A DNA stretch of 64,000 bases from Lachnospiraceae bacterium KM106-2 (GCA_009731425.1 AP018794.1:2859960-2923959), one strand, 5' to 3'; shown: positions 1-9,215, numbered from the stretch's first letter. Notes: a model not told the origin generated them from the sequence alone. Numbers and translations are program-made.

Positions 1-114
1 ATATAATTGCACGATAATTGTGCTAATTCACATATTATTTGATAAAATTTGTTATTTATACTGAGAATTGTTGGAACTTTGTATTTTTATGTGTACAATT
101 CAATCAATTCGTTG

Positions 115-120
115 TATACT
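115..120 (+). promoter_or_regulatory. possible -10 box for the serine dehydratase operon
   Basis: TATACT lies about 80 bases upstream of sdaAB. No convincing -35 is seen at 16-18 bp, so the promoter is tentative. The leader holds a loose inverted repeat (AAGTAAA near 145 and TTTACTT near 173) of unknown meaning. Confidence 0.3.
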
Positions 121-197
121 AAACTCACAGAAGTCGAAAAAAGTAAATTCGAGTTGATTATTGTAAATAGAGTTTACTTGAGAAAGGATAAATATTT

Positions 198-875
198 ATG
201 GCAAATATAGGAGTTTTTGATGTTTTAGGACCGATCATGATTGGACCATCTTCTTCACATACAGCTGGCGCAGCCAGACTTGGTAAAATCGCTAAAACGA
301 TTGTAAACAGACCTATGAAAGAGGTAAGTTTCCTTCTTCACGGATCTTTTAGAGAAACTTACAAAGGACATGGAACGGATCGTGCACTCGTAGCTGGTAT
401 TCTTGGAATGGCACCAGACGATGCAAAACTTAGAGATTCAATCTCTATCGCAGAAGCTGAGGGAATCACGCTTCACTTTGTACCAACTGATTTAGGTCAG
501 GTACATCCAAACACTGTTAAATTCTTAATTACTGATTGTGATGATCAAAAATGGGAAGTACTTGGTTCTTCCATCGGTGGCGGCTTAGTTGAGATCAACG
601 AGATCAACGGAAACAAAGTTAAAATCACTGGTGAGTATCCAACTGTTATTACATGTCATGATGACATCCCAGGAACTGTATCAAAAATATCTACATTATT
701 CTATCAAAACGACATCAATATCGCACGTATGACACTTGTAAGAAGTCAAAAAGGTAAAGATGCCACAATGACATTCGAGGTTGACAGCTCTATTACAGAA
801 GACATGATCAAAGACATCGAAACTGTAGATGGCGTAAACCGCGTAATTGTTATTAATTCATTAGGAGGTAACTAA
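198..875 (+). CDS. sdaAB: L-serine dehydratase, iron-sulfur type, beta subunit
   Basis: Beta chain of the oxygen-sensitive [4Fe-4S] L-serine ammonia-lyase, which converts L-serine to pyruvate and ammonia in the cytoplasm. The N-terminus carries the family signature around GPIMIGPSSSHTAGAARLG (residues 11-29). The last 75 or so residues (from EYPTVITCHDDIPGTVSKI) form an ACT domain, the small-molecule-sensing fold usual for this subunit. The length of 225 residues is normal for the split Firmicutes enzyme. An AAAGGA site sits about 10 bases before the ATG. The alpha subunit starts 2 bases after the stop, so the two chains are cotranslated. The split form is typical of Gram-positive anaerobes, in contrast to single-chain E. 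coli SdaA. Confidence 0.96.
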   Translation: MANIGVFDVLGPIMIGPSSSHTAGAARLGKIAKTIVNRPMKEVSFLLHGSFRETYKGHGTDRALVAGILGMAPDDAKLRDSISIAEAEGITLHFVPTDLGQVHPNTVKFLITDCDDQKWEVLGSSIGGGLVEINEINGNKVKITGEYPTVITCHDDIPGTVSKISTLFYQNDINIARMTLVRSQKGKDATMTFEVDSSITEDMIKDIETVDGVNRVIVINSLGGN

Positions 876-877
876 TT

Positions 878-1765
878 ATGAATATTGCAACATCTGGACA
901 AGAATTACTTGAAATTTGCAAAGCAGAGAATATCTCTCTTAGTGAATATGCAATTAGATATGAAATGGAAGCAAAAAATTGTACTCGTGAAGATCTTTTT
1001 GCTCAAATGCATAAAACTCTTGAAGTTATGAGAGAAGGTGCAACAGCAGGTCGTGAAAAAGAGGTTTATTCTCTTAGCGGTCTTATCGGTGGAGATGCTT
1101 ACCGTCTTCAACAATACCATGACAAAGGAACTACTTTAATGGGACAAGGAATTGTATTAGCAATGGCTATGGCGATCTCTTCTTCTGAAGTAAATGGTTC
1201 AATGGGTAAAATCGTAGCCTGTCCAACAGCAGGTTCTTGCGGAATCTTACCAGCTGTTATCTTAACAACAGGTAAAGTTCTTAATAAGACTGATGATGAA
1301 TTAGTTCAAGGTCTTTTCGCTTCTTCAGCGATTGGAATGATCATCGGAATGAATGCAACATTCGCTGGTGCAGAAGGTGGATGTCAAGCTGAATGTGGTT
1401 CTGCTTCTGCTATGGCTGCTGGTGCAGTTGTTGAATTAATGGGTGGTACTCCAGAACAAAGTTTAGATGCTGCCGCAATTATCTTCAAAAATGTATTAGG
1501 ACTTGTATGTGATCCTGTAGCTGGTCTCGTTGAAATTCCTTGTGCAAAAAGAAATGTTTCAGGTGCAATCAACGCTCTTTGCACAGCCGATTTAGTTATG
1601 GCTGGTGTAACATCAAAGATTCCATTTGATGACTCTGTTGCTGCTATGTATAAAGTAGGCTGCGGCTTACCTGAAGAATTAAGAGAAACTGCTTTAGGTG
1701 GTGTTGCTGCAACTCCAACCGGTAAAGCACTTCAAGAAAAAGTATTTGGAAAAAAAAATAATTAA
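878..1765 (+). CDS. sdaAA: L-serine dehydratase, iron-sulfur type, alpha subunit
   Basis: Catalytic chain of the [4Fe-4S] L-serine ammonia-lyase. The sequence shows the conserved blocks CPTAGSCGILPAV, GCQAECGSASAMAAG and LGLVCDPVAGLVEIPCAKRN, whose cysteines supply the three cluster ligands in this family. At 295 residues it is full length. The ribosome site TTAGGAGG overlaps the end of sdaAB and decides the start at 878. With the downstream permease it forms a serine catabolic unit that would feed pyruvate to central metabolism. Confidence 0.97.
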   Translation: MNIATSGQELLEICKAENISLSEYAIRYEMEAKNCTREDLFAQMHKTLEVMREGATAGREKEVYSLSGLIGGDAYRLQQYHDKGTTLMGQGIVLAMAMAISSSEVNGSMGKIVACPTAGSCGILPAVILTTGKVLNKTDDELVQGLFASSAIGMIIGMNATFAGAEGGCQAECGSASAMAAGAVVELMGGTPEQSLDAAAIIFKNVLGLVCDPVAGLVEIPCAKRNVSGAINALCTADLVMAGVTSKIPFDDSVAAMYKVGCGLPEELRETALGGVAATPTGKALQEKVFGKKNN

Positions 1766-1790
1766 CTATTAATCGGAGGATTGAATAAAA

Positions 1791-2816
1791 ATGGATATCT
1801 TATTAGGAACAGGTCTATTATTAGTTGTTTTAGCGTTATTTTCATTATTTAGTTACAAAGCACCAAATGGTATGAAAGCTATGGGTGCCCTTGCAAATGC
1901 TGCTTGTGCCAGCTTTTTAGTTGAAGCATTTCACGATGCTTTCTTCGGTGGCGTATTAGGAATCGAATTCTTACAAGGTGTTGGTGCTGCTAATGGTAGT
2001 CTTGGTGGCGTTGCTGCTGGTATCTTAGTACCACTTGCACTTGGTGTTTCTCCAGTTTACGCTGTATTAACTGGTCTTTCTGTAGCAAGCTTTGGTATCT
2101 TACCAGGTTTCATTGCTGGTTACCTTATCTCTTATGTAGTTAAATTCCTTGAGAAAAAAGTACCTGCTGGTTTAGACTTAATCGTAATCATCATTGTAGC
2201 TGCTCCACTTTCTCGTGGTATTGCAACTCTTTGCCAACCAGTTGTTGATAACACTTTATTAACTATCGGTGATGTATTAATTAAAACTGCTACTGCAAGC
2301 CCAATCGTAATGGGTATTATCCTTGGTGGTATCTTAACAGTAGTTGCTACTGCTCCACTTAGCTCAATGGCTCTTACTGCTATGATGGGATTAACAGGTA
2401 TCCCAATGGCAATCGGTGCTTTAGCTGTATTCGGTTCTTCTTTCATGAACTTCGTATTCTTCCACAAAATGAAATTCGGTTCTAAGAAAGACACTATCGC
2501 TGTTGCAATCGAACCATTAACTCAAGCAGATATTATCAGTGCTAACCCAATTCCGGTATATGTAACTAACTTTATCGGTGGTGCAATGAGTGGTATTATC
2601 GTAGCTCTTATGGGACTTGTAAATGGAACTCCTGGTACTGCAACTCCAATCGCTGGATTCGCCGTAATGTTCGCTTACAACTCTCCAGCTCAAGTATTAA
2701 TGGCTGCTGGCGGATGTATCCTAGTAAGTGTTATCGCTGGTTACCTTGGCTACATGATCTTCAAAAACAAAAAGATCATGACAGCTGCTGAAATCAGAGG
2801 AACTGTAGAAGATTAA
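1791..2816 (+). CDS. orphan PTS IIC-type membrane protein, possible serine permease
   Basis: A 341-residue polytopic membrane protein with about nine hydrophobic segments and many small residues. It resembles the PTS_EIIC_2 family (PF13303). No IIA or IIB component is fused or encoded nearby, and no phosphorylatable Cys or His module is visible. The gene follows sdaAA by 25 bases with a good GGAGG site and ends in a terminator, so it belongs to the serine dehydratase operon. By context it may import L-serine, or a related amino acid, rather than a phosphorylated sugar. That role is inference; only the membrane topology and the operon position are seen. Confidence 0.8.
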   Translation: MDILLGTGLLLVVLALFSLFSYKAPNGMKAMGALANAACASFLVEAFHDAFFGGVLGIEFLQGVGAANGSLGGVAAGILVPLALGVSPVYAVLTGLSVASFGILPGFIAGYLISYVVKFLEKKVPAGLDLIVIIIVAAPLSRGIATLCQPVVDNTLLTIGDVLIKTATASPIVMGIILGGILTVVATAPLSSMALTAMMGLTGIPMAIGALAVFGSSFMNFVFFHKMKFGSKKDTIAVAIEPLTQADIISANPIPVYVTNFIGGAMSGIIVALMGLVNGTPGTATPIAGFAVMFAYNSPAQVLMAAGGCILVSVIAGYLGYMIFKNKKIMTAAEIRGTVED

Positions 2817-2823
2817 TAAATTC

Positions 2824-2857
2824 AAAAGCATTTGGCTTAACGGCCAAATGCTTTTTT
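2824..2857 (+). terminator. rho-independent terminator of the serine dehydratase operon
   Basis: A 13-bp stem, AAAAGCATTTGGC with GCCAAATGCTTTT, has a 6-base loop and is followed by a T run, 7 bases after the permease stop. Confidence 0.92.
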
Positions 2858-2875
2858 ATTTCATTATCTTTAATT

Positions 2876-3604
2876 TTAATCATTCTGCTCTATCTCTTCT
2901 TCTAATTCATAATCCTCTTTGTCTAATAATATAGCCATCTCATGTATCGCATCTTCTCTTGATTCTAACTCTAATTCAGTTGACACAGAACCAAATGAGC
3001 CATAATTAATACCTTTATAACTGATATTAAGACATGCTGGTAATCCTTCATCATAGAATGCCCTAGCGATAGAAATGATCTGCGAAATTAACTCTTTATT
3101 AATGACAGGTTTCTCACTATATTCTACCTCTACATCTGCATGAAAGATTCCTTCCTCTATGTACTTTTTCAAATCATCTTCTGAAGTTAAGGTTTTATTC
3201 GTAGCAAAGATCTCTGTCCTTATTTTATAATCTTTAAAATACTTGTTTTGTTTCATAATGTGATCGACTTTTTTCTCAAATTTCCCTTTCTTTAAGTTCC
3301 CAGCATAACTATCCGATTCCAGTGCATCCCGTGAAACCGAAACTTTAAATTCAAGATTTTCATCTCCTACAATATTTGCTGTACCCTCATACCAATAACT
3401 CGTTGAGAATGGCATTCCATCAGGATCTGTCTCTCTTTTAATGTTCTTAACCTCAAACTTAATTCCATACTTCTGATTTAGCCTTTTCTTCATAATGGAT
3501 TCTGCATTCGATAAATCGACTTTGTCCTTAGTCATGGAGTTCTCACATCCAACCAGGAACAGTGTTAATAGTAACATCAATCCATAGGTAGCGATCTTCT
3601 TCAC
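2876..3604 (-). CDS. lipoprotein of unknown function
   Basis: A 242-residue exported lipoprotein. The chosen start is a GTG at 3604 because it has GGGGAG at proper spacing and directly precedes a signal sequence (VKKIATYGLMLLLTLFLVGC) ending in a lipobox, with Cys at residue 22 or so. A longer reading from 3715 would begin upstream of the promoter and is rejected. The mature part is charged, contains no catalytic motif I recognise, and ends in an acidic tail (EDYELEEEIEQND). It faces the outside of the membrane. It converges on the serine operon and has its own consensus promoter. No function is assigned. Confidence 0.85.
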   Translation of the reverse strand: MKKIATYGLMLLLTLFLVGCENSMTKDKVDLSNAESIMKKRLNQKYGIKFEVKNIKRETDPDGMPFSTSYWYEGTANIVGDENLEFKVSVSRDALESDSYAGNLKKGKFEKKVDHIMKQNKYFKDYKIRTEIFATNKTLTSEDDLKKYIEEGIFHADVEVEYSEKPVINKELISQIISIARAFYDEGLPACLNISYKGINYGSFGSVSTELELESREDAIHEMAILLDKEDYELEEEIEQND

Positions 3605-3631
3605 ATAATCTCCCCTCTCAATATTTATTTT

Positions 3632-3660
3632 ATTGTAAACTTGCCAATATTCTTTGTCAA
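3632..3660 (-). promoter_or_regulatory. sigma-A promoter of the lipoprotein gene
   Basis: On the minus strand, TTGACA at 3655-3660 and TACAAT at 3632-3637 are separated by 17 bp. Transcription would start near 3625, which rules out the longer start for the lipoprotein. Confidence 0.8.
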
Positions 3661-3714
3661 TTTTGTCCAAAAAATCCGAATTTACATTATAATAGGAAAT
3701 TTCAGCTGAAAACA

Positions 3715-3743
3715 TTGAAATTTGTCAAAAAAAATGGTATGCT
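3715..3743 (+). promoter_or_regulatory. promoter of the ABC-F gene
   Basis: TTGAAA at 3715-3720, a 17-bp spacer and TATGCT at 3738-3743 preceded by TGG (extended -10). The transcript would start near 3750 and pass through the hairpin at 3778-3804 before reaching the gene. Confidence 0.6.
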
Positions 3744-3777
3744 ACGAACGATAAACGAATAAGAAAACTATAATTTG

Positions 3778-3804
3778 AAGAGCTTATTTTTATAAGCTCT
3801 TTTT
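3778..3804 (+). terminator. intrinsic terminator in the leader of the ABC-F gene (candidate attenuator)
   Basis: AAGAGCTTA and TAAGCTCTT form a 9-bp stem with a 6-base loop, followed by TTTT. It lies between the predicted promoter and the start codon at 3828. No plus-strand gene ends upstream that would need it. Confidence 0.65.
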
Positions 3805-3827
3805 ACTTCATAAGAAAGGTAATAATC

Positions 3828-5567
3828 ATGATAAAAGTGAATAAGCTATCCTATTCCGTACCAGGAAAGGATCTCTATAATAAAATTTCATTTACATTAG
3901 AAGATGGCCAGCATTGTGCTTTCATCGGTACAAGTGGTACTGGAAAAAGCACCTTGGTTGATATCATCATGCATCCAGAAGATCATCTCTTTGACGGTAA
4001 GATCGAAATCGATGAGAATTGCAGAATCGGATATGTAAGCCAGTTCTCTCAGGTGGATAAAGCAAAAGAAATCAGCGTATTTGATTATATCGCAGAAGAA
4101 TTTGTAAGACTTCAAAATAAGATTACAGATATCTGTAATGAAATGGGAACTGCTTCTGACTTAGATGCTCTAATGGAGCAATATCAAGAAGCCTTAGATG
4201 CATTTAATGCAATCGATGGCGATAATTTTGAAAGTAATATTTTAAAGAAATTAAGCGTAGCCGATCTCGATAAACATAAGGATTTAATGATCTCTAAACT
4301 TAGCGGTGGAGAATTTAAGTTAGTACAAGTGATCAAAGAGATGCTGACTGCTCCAACATTAATGATCATGGATGAGTCGGATGTATTCCTTGATTTTGAT
4401 AACTTAAATTCCTTAATGAATCTGATCAATTCACACAAAGGTACTTTACTTGTTATCACTCATAATCGTTACCTTCTAAACCATTGCTTCGATAAGATCC
4501 TTCACCTTGAAAATACAGAAATCCAAGAATTTGATGGAAGATATATCGATTACAACTTCAATCTTCTTCAGACTAAGATGGAACTTCAGGAATTAGCAGC
4601 CGCTGATGACGCAGAAATCGAACGAAATCGACAGCTTGTAGAAAAGCTTCGTGAAGAGGCTACCATCTACACTTGTGCTTCCAGAGGCCGCGCTCTTCAT
4701 GCCCGTGTATCTCTTTTAGAACGATTAGAAGCAAGAAGGATCAAAGCTCCATTTGTAGAGATCAAAGAGCCAAAGATCAATCTTAGAACCGAAAATGAAA
4801 TCGAAGAAACAACGGCTCTGAAAGTAGAGAATTATACCGTTTCCTTTGATCAGCTTCTTTTAGAAAATGTAAACTTTGAGATTAAATCGAATGAAAAAGT
4901 TGCCCTGATCGGTGCAAATGGTACTGGTAAGACAACCTTATTAAGAGAAATCTATGCAAATAATAATGATGCGATCACAATCAATCCAGACATTCATCCT
5001 GCTTTCTTATCTCAATTGCAAACCGATATGTTAGATGAATCGAATACGATCTTAAACGAATTCTTAGATGCAGGTTTTGAGACAACAAGCGAAGTCGAAG
5101 CTTATATTGCCAACTACGGATTTGATGATGAGATGATCAACCAGAAAATCTCCAACTTATCTGGTGGTGAAAAGAATATCCTACAATTAGCAAAAGTCTC
5201 TGCAAGTAATGCGAATATGTTACTCTTAGATGAGCCTACCAGCCATTTAGATACGTATTCTCAAATTGCCTTAGAGAAAGCCATTGCAAACTATAATGGT
5301 GCTGTTCTTATGGTATCCCATGATTTCTATACGATCGTAAACTGTGTAGATTATGTACTTCTCGTAGAAAATAAGACGATCCGTAAGATGAGCATTCGTA
5401 AATTCAGACAGATGATCTATGCAAAACATTTTGATAAAGATTATCTCCAAATCGAGCAGAAGAAAAAAGAAGTAGAAACGAAGATTACTCAGGCGTTAAA
5501 ATCGACTGATTTTGAACTCGCAAAATCTTTATCCGGACAATTAGAAGAATTAAATAAAAAACTTTAA
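3828..5567 (+). CDS. ABC-F family ATPase, ribosome-associated type
   Basis: Two ABC ATPase domains in one 579-residue soluble chain with no membrane segments, the ABC-F layout. Domain 1 has Walker A GTSGTGKS (residues 34-41), signature LSGGE (about 158) and a divergent Walker B, MIMDESDVFLD. Domain 2 has GANGTGKT (about 362), LSGGE and the canonical LLLDEPTSHLD. The linker between them (about residues 245-320) is charged and helical, as expected for the part that reaches into the ribosomal E site. The C-terminus is a lysine-rich coiled coil. ABC-F proteins act as translation factors or ribosome-protection resistance proteins; the leader terminator upstream would suit the latter. The exact subfamily and any resistance role are not decided by the sequence. 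Confidence 0.9.
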   Translation: MIKVNKLSYSVPGKDLYNKISFTLEDGQHCAFIGTSGTGKSTLVDIIMHPEDHLFDGKIEIDENCRIGYVSQFSQVDKAKEISVFDYIAEEFVRLQNKITDICNEMGTASDLDALMEQYQEALDAFNAIDGDNFESNILKKLSVADLDKHKDLMISKLSGGEFKLVQVIKEMLTAPTLMIMDESDVFLDFDNLNSLMNLINSHKGTLLVITHNRYLLNHCFDKILHLENTEIQEFDGRYIDYNFNLLQTKMELQELAAADDAEIERNRQLVEKLREEATIYTCASRGRALHARVSLLERLEARRIKAPFVEIKEPKINLRTENEIEETTALKVENYTVSFDQLLLENVNFEIKSNEKVALIGANGTGKTTLLREIYANNNDAITINPDIHPAFLSQLQTDMLDESNTILNEFLDAGFETTSEVEAYIANYGFDDEMINQKISNLSGGEKNILQLAKVSASNANMLLLDEPTSHLDTYSQIALEKAIANYNGAVLMVSHDFYTIVNCVDYVLLVENKTIRKMSIRKFRQMIYAKHFDKDYLQIEQKKKEVETKITQALKSTDFELAKSLSGQLEELNKKL

Positions 5568-5569
5568 CT

Positions 5570-5602
5570 AAAAAGGAGACCACATTTCGTGGTCTCCTTT
5601 TT
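5570..5602. terminator. bidirectional terminator between convergent genes
   Basis: AAAAAGGAGACCAC and GTGGTCTCCTTTTT form a perfect 14-bp stem with a 5-base loop. It serves the ABC-F gene on the plus strand and the gene at 5601 on the minus strand. Confidence 0.93.
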
Positions 5603-7382
5603 AGTTAATGATTCCTTGTGCAATGCTTTCTGCATCATTTCCATTAAAATATTTATAATCACTGATTGCTTTATAATCCTTAACCTCAGTTACCTTCTTA
5701 AAGGTAAATCTTTCTCCCACTACGTAGTCACACATATAAGGTGATAATAAGCCAGACACATCACTTGTGATCTTCTCTGGTTCTCTCTTCATTGCTTTAG
5801 AATATAACTGTCCTGTACGAGTTAAGATAGCATCTGTCTTCTCTGTATCTTTAATATAATATACCGTTTCTCCATCTGCAGTCAGATAAACTTCATTGAC
5901 ATCGCTCGCGATCTTCTCGCCCTCATATTCTTTTTTCTTATTATCACACTCAGCAACATAGAGACTTCCCTCATAAGTTGTTGTATCATAATTCTTCAAG
6001 TAATAAATATAATCTCCCTGTGGTGCAAGAAATGCCTTTGTAACCTCTTTTGAGATCTTGACTGGATCAGCAACTTCTTTCTCTGTCAGCGTACCTACCA
6101 TTAGATTCTTATCCATATCAATATAATAGATACGACCCGCTTTTAATGCATTCAGCTTATCGATATTGCTTAATAGTTTCTCTTTATCTCCTGATTTTCC
6201 AATATGATATAACGTACTACTAGAATCTTCTTCTGCTATTACAACATAAAAGTCATCTATCTCTACTTCATTCTCACTATCAAAGGAATTGCAATCTTTT
6301 GAATAGAATCCCTTTACCGTGCCACTGAATTTTACATACTCGGCTTCTTTTCCTTTTTTCTTCAAAAGGATTTGATCTGAATTACTTGCTAAGAATAGAA
6401 AATCCTTGCCATCGTTTACTTCTCTCACATGACTATAAGCTAATTTATCATATTCGCCTGTATAGCTATTTTTAGTTAGATCAGCAGTCTGGATCTTATA
6501 TAAGTTCGTATCTTCTCCATAGATTTTCGCCTTTAACTGAATACCGTCGTCTGTCTCTTCTCCCCATACAAAAGAATTTCCGCTGTCTGAAACTCCTACT
6601 GCATATAATGCTTTCTCATTTTTTTCAATAACTTTTACTGGTTTTTCCTCGTTCTCTTTTAATACATAGATTCCTTCTTCTGTACTCACGATAACCGATA
6701 AGGAATTTGTTGCAATATGAGTCTTACCTTCTCCTAACTCAGTAGTCTTTTGATTCGAGAATAGGTACCGATATGAGGTAATCTCCTTCGTTGTCTCGTA
6801 TTCCTTATTCATTAATGCCTGATACATTTTCTTTGCATTATAAGTTGACTCATAAGAGTATTGCTTGTTATAGACATATTTAACAATAGCATAGGTTGTA
6901 GTCTTTCCATTATCATCAACCCATTCGTCTACGATTGCCTGAAGGATTTCTTCAAACGTATCCCCTTTGACAATCTTATTACTAAAGATAATACCTTCAT
7001 TCGTTACACGATCAATATCTGTGATCTCATCATAAATGGTATCTTTATTTTCTCCATCTGCATCATAAGCAAACAAAGTTCCATCTTTATCTAATAGAAT
7101 TACATGCTTTCTATCACTTGTGATCATTCCTTTACTAAACTCACCTTTAATCTCTATTGGTTTTCCATTTTCTAATACAAAATGACCATTTCCATCTTCA
7201 TCGATCATTACCTTTGAGGTATCTCGATCCAATACGATCTTATGATCTGTTTTTGTAAACTTAATGATGATAGCAACCAATAAAATAACAGCGATACCAC
7301 CGATCACTGCTATTACTTTCTTCTTATTATGTGGCAGCTTACCACTATCCTGTGGTAAATGTATAACTTCTTGATTCTCCAT
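5601..7382 (-). CDS. membrane-anchored extracytoplasmic protein, unknown function
   Basis: A 593-residue protein with a short cytoplasmic N-terminus, one membrane helix at about residues 22-41 (KKVIAVIGGIAVILLVAIII) and a large outside domain. The outside part has many short repeated strands of the type GxIYYIDMDKN, GETVYYIKD and GDYIYYLKNYD, which suggests a beta-propeller or similar repeat fold. I see no catalytic motif. The start at 7382 is chosen because AAAGGAGATT precedes it and a consensus promoter lies at 7420-7448, inside the longer possible reading frame. It is monocistronic, flanked by terminators on both sides. Function unknown. Confidence 0.85.
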   Translation of the reverse strand: MENQEVIHLPQDSGKLPHNKKKVIAVIGGIAVILLVAIIIKFTKTDHKIVLDRDTSKVMIDEDGNGHFVLENGKPIEIKGEFSKGMITSDRKHVILLDKDGTLFAYDADGENKDTIYDEITDIDRVTNEGIIFSNKIVKGDTFEEILQAIVDEWVDDNGKTTTYAIVKYVYNKQYSYESTYNAKKMYQALMNKEYETTKEITSYRYLFSNQKTTELGEGKTHIATNSLSVIVSTEEGIYVLKENEEKPVKVIEKNEKALYAVGVSDSGNSFVWGEETDDGIQLKAKIYGEDTNLYKIQTADLTKNSYTGEYDKLAYSHVREVNDGKDFLFLASNSDQILLKKKGKEAEYVKFSGTVKGFYSKDCNSFDSENEVEIDDFYVVIAEEDSSSTLYHIGKSGDKEKLLSNIDKLNALKAGRIYYIDMDKNLMVGTLTEKEVADPVKISKEVTKAFLAPQGDYIYYLKNYDTTTYEGSLYVAECDNKKKEYEGEKIASDVNEVYLTADGETVYYIKDTEKTDAILTRTGQLYSKAMKREPEKITSDVSGLLSPYMCDYVVGERFTFKKVTEVKDYKAISDYKYFNGNDAESIAQGIIN

Positions 7383-7419
7383 TTCAATCTCCTTTATGTA
7401 GTTATATGAATCCCAAGTA

Positions 7420-7448
7420 ACTATAGCAGTACCGAAATGAATTGTCAA
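7420..7448 (-). promoter_or_regulatory. sigma-A promoter of the membrane-anchored protein gene
   Basis: On the minus strand, TTGACA at 7443-7448, a 17-bp spacer and TATAGT at 7420-7425. It is near-consensus and fixes the gene start downstream of about 7413. Confidence 0.88.
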
Positions 7449-7550
7449 TATTTGTCGTATATTATAATAATATGTAAATTGTGGACATTCTAATCTATGA
7501 GTATCACTACATACTGGCTTACTGCTTACACTTCAAAGATATCGTCAAAC

Positions 7551-7586
7551 AAAAAGGAGCAAAATGCATTTTGCATTTTACTCCTT
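7551..7586 (-). terminator. terminator after the HD-like gene
   Basis: Read on the minus strand, AAGGAG TAAAATGCA pairs with TGCATTTTGCTCCTT (one mismatch) and is followed by a T run. It lies 15 bases after the stop of the gene at 7601. Confidence 0.85.
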
Positions 7587-7600
7587 GAACCTTAAGACAA

Positions 7601-9130
7601 TTACATTGCCATATACTCTTCTTTTGAATAAAATTCATTTGATTTTAAGTATTCTGGAATACAGATTGACTTCTGATTGATCATAATGTCCGCATATTTT
7701 CTTGCTATCTCGAGGGTATAGCAATTATGATCGCTCTCAATTTCACCAATACAATTAAGGCGAATCTTTAAATTCGGACTTAATTTTCCGATATCAAATA
7801 ACGTTAGAAAACGTTTACAACGTCCCTTAAATGCGATTTCAGGATTCAGATTATCAAGCTGTTCATTATCAAATGTAAAGTCTATATTAAGCCATCCCTC
7901 ATCCATATAGATTCTGGAAGTGCAGAACTCCTGCACATATTCACGGCTCTGACTTGCTCTTGATAATCTAGAGAACTCTTCTAACTCATCGATAAAAGTT
8001 AGATAAGCACTCTTATCTAATTTACGGATACGGTAATTAGAGGATGTATGATTTGCAATGTTATTCAGAATTTCTTTCTTTACATTCCAACGATTGATTC
8101 CTTCCATATCAACACCTAATTTTACTTCGAAATCCATATGAGAATCTAAATCCTGAAATGCTTTCACATTCTTCATCAGCAGATACGCGCTCATGATTCC
8201 ATGCTGATAAGCCTCTAGATCATTTGCATAAGCCATACGTATCGCTTCATTGGTGGTGCCTCCAAAACGACACTCTAACTTCTCTCTAAGCAATTCAATC
8301 TGTTCCTTCGTTAACTTATTGATTGCCTCTTCATTTAAGCCAACCACTTTCTCCTTTTCCATCAAAAAGAGATCACTGAGGAAATCAACTCCCTCACTCT
8401 TTAGATTTACTCCTAGATCATAACTTAAGATATCTAGGAACACTTGTAAGAAGTGCTGCTGTAAATTACTATAGTCAAATGAAAATTCTTCATATTGGTT
8501 GATCGCATAATAAGGCATTACCTTGCGAATGCTCTTATTAATCTTCTCAATCTTCTTTAATGGATATCCGAGATCATGCGTTAATGCTGATACACAGCGA
8601 AGTGCCGGATAATATACCTCAAATCCCTCTGCAAGGGAAGTTGCATCAATAAAACGTTTAACATTTTTCTCAGATTCCATTCCCAAGCGAACAAACAGCA
8701 TCTTTAAACTGTTTTGAAAACTTTCATCTTCTCGATTATCCTCAAATAGATCATAATATTCTGGCTTTCTACAAATATATTCGCCAAGGAAATATACCCA
8801 TAAACAATGTAAGGTATGATCTCTATAAAATGAATCTGATGCGAAGATCAGCTCCTCAAATTCTACATACTCATCAAAATAAGAAAATAACTGATTGTAT
8901 CCTTGCTTTTCAGGATCAATATAGGACATAGATGCCTCAAATAGCACCTTCCATAATCCTGTTGCAATTTGAATCTTTTGATTCATTGCATCTGCCTCTA
9001 CTAATTCTCCAAGCAGCTCTTCTACTCTCTTCTTTAAATATTTCTTATGTTCCAAGAAGTCAATATTACCATTTGATAGTTCTTCTAAATAAAATTGCAT
9101 TACAACTTTTTCGTTAAGAATCTCTTTCAT
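7601..9130 (-). CDS. divergent HD-domain-like protein, unknown function
   Basis: A 509-residue soluble protein I do not recognise as a named family. An HD-hydrolase-like pattern is visible: histidines in RDHTLHCLWVYFLGE (105 and 108), a His-Asp pair in SALTHDLGYPLKK (185-186) and a further His in NNIANHTSSNYR (about 350). HD proteins use this arrangement to bind metal and hydrolyse phosphate esters. The rest is largely helical. Large insertions between the motifs make a standard HD fold uncertain. The start has AGAGG just upstream and an extended -10 (TGC TATAGT at 9166-9171, minus strand) before it. It stands alone, with no operon partner to suggest a substrate. Confidence 0.7.
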   Translation of the reverse strand: MKEILNEKVVMQFYLEELSNGNIDFLEHKKYLKKRVEELLGELVEADAMNQKIQIATGLWKVLFEASMSYIDPEKQGYNQLFSYFDEYVEFEELIFASDSFYRDHTLHCLWVYFLGEYICRKPEYYDLFEDNREDESFQNSLKMLFVRLGMESEKNVKRFIDATSLAEGFEVYYPALRCVSALTHDLGYPLKKIEKINKSIRKVMPYYAINQYEEFSFDYSNLQQHFLQVFLDILSYDLGVNLKSEGVDFLSDLFLMEKEKVVGLNEEAINKLTKEQIELLREKLECRFGGTTNEAIRMAYANDLEAYQHGIMSAYLLMKNVKAFQDLDSHMDFEVKLGVDMEGINRWNVKKEILNNIANHTSSNYRIRKLDKSAYLTFIDELEEFSRLSRASQSREYVQEFCTSRIYMDEGWLNIDFTFDNEQLDNLNPEIAFKGRCKRFLTLFDIGKLSPNLKIRLNCIGEIESDHNCYTLEIARKYADIMINQKSICIPEYLKSNEFYSKEEYMAM

Positions 9131-9215
9131 AGGAAACCTCTTTCTATATGTATATTGTTTTATATACTATAGCATACATTAAAAATGAATTATGTCGAAT
9201 TTATGCTTATTAATC

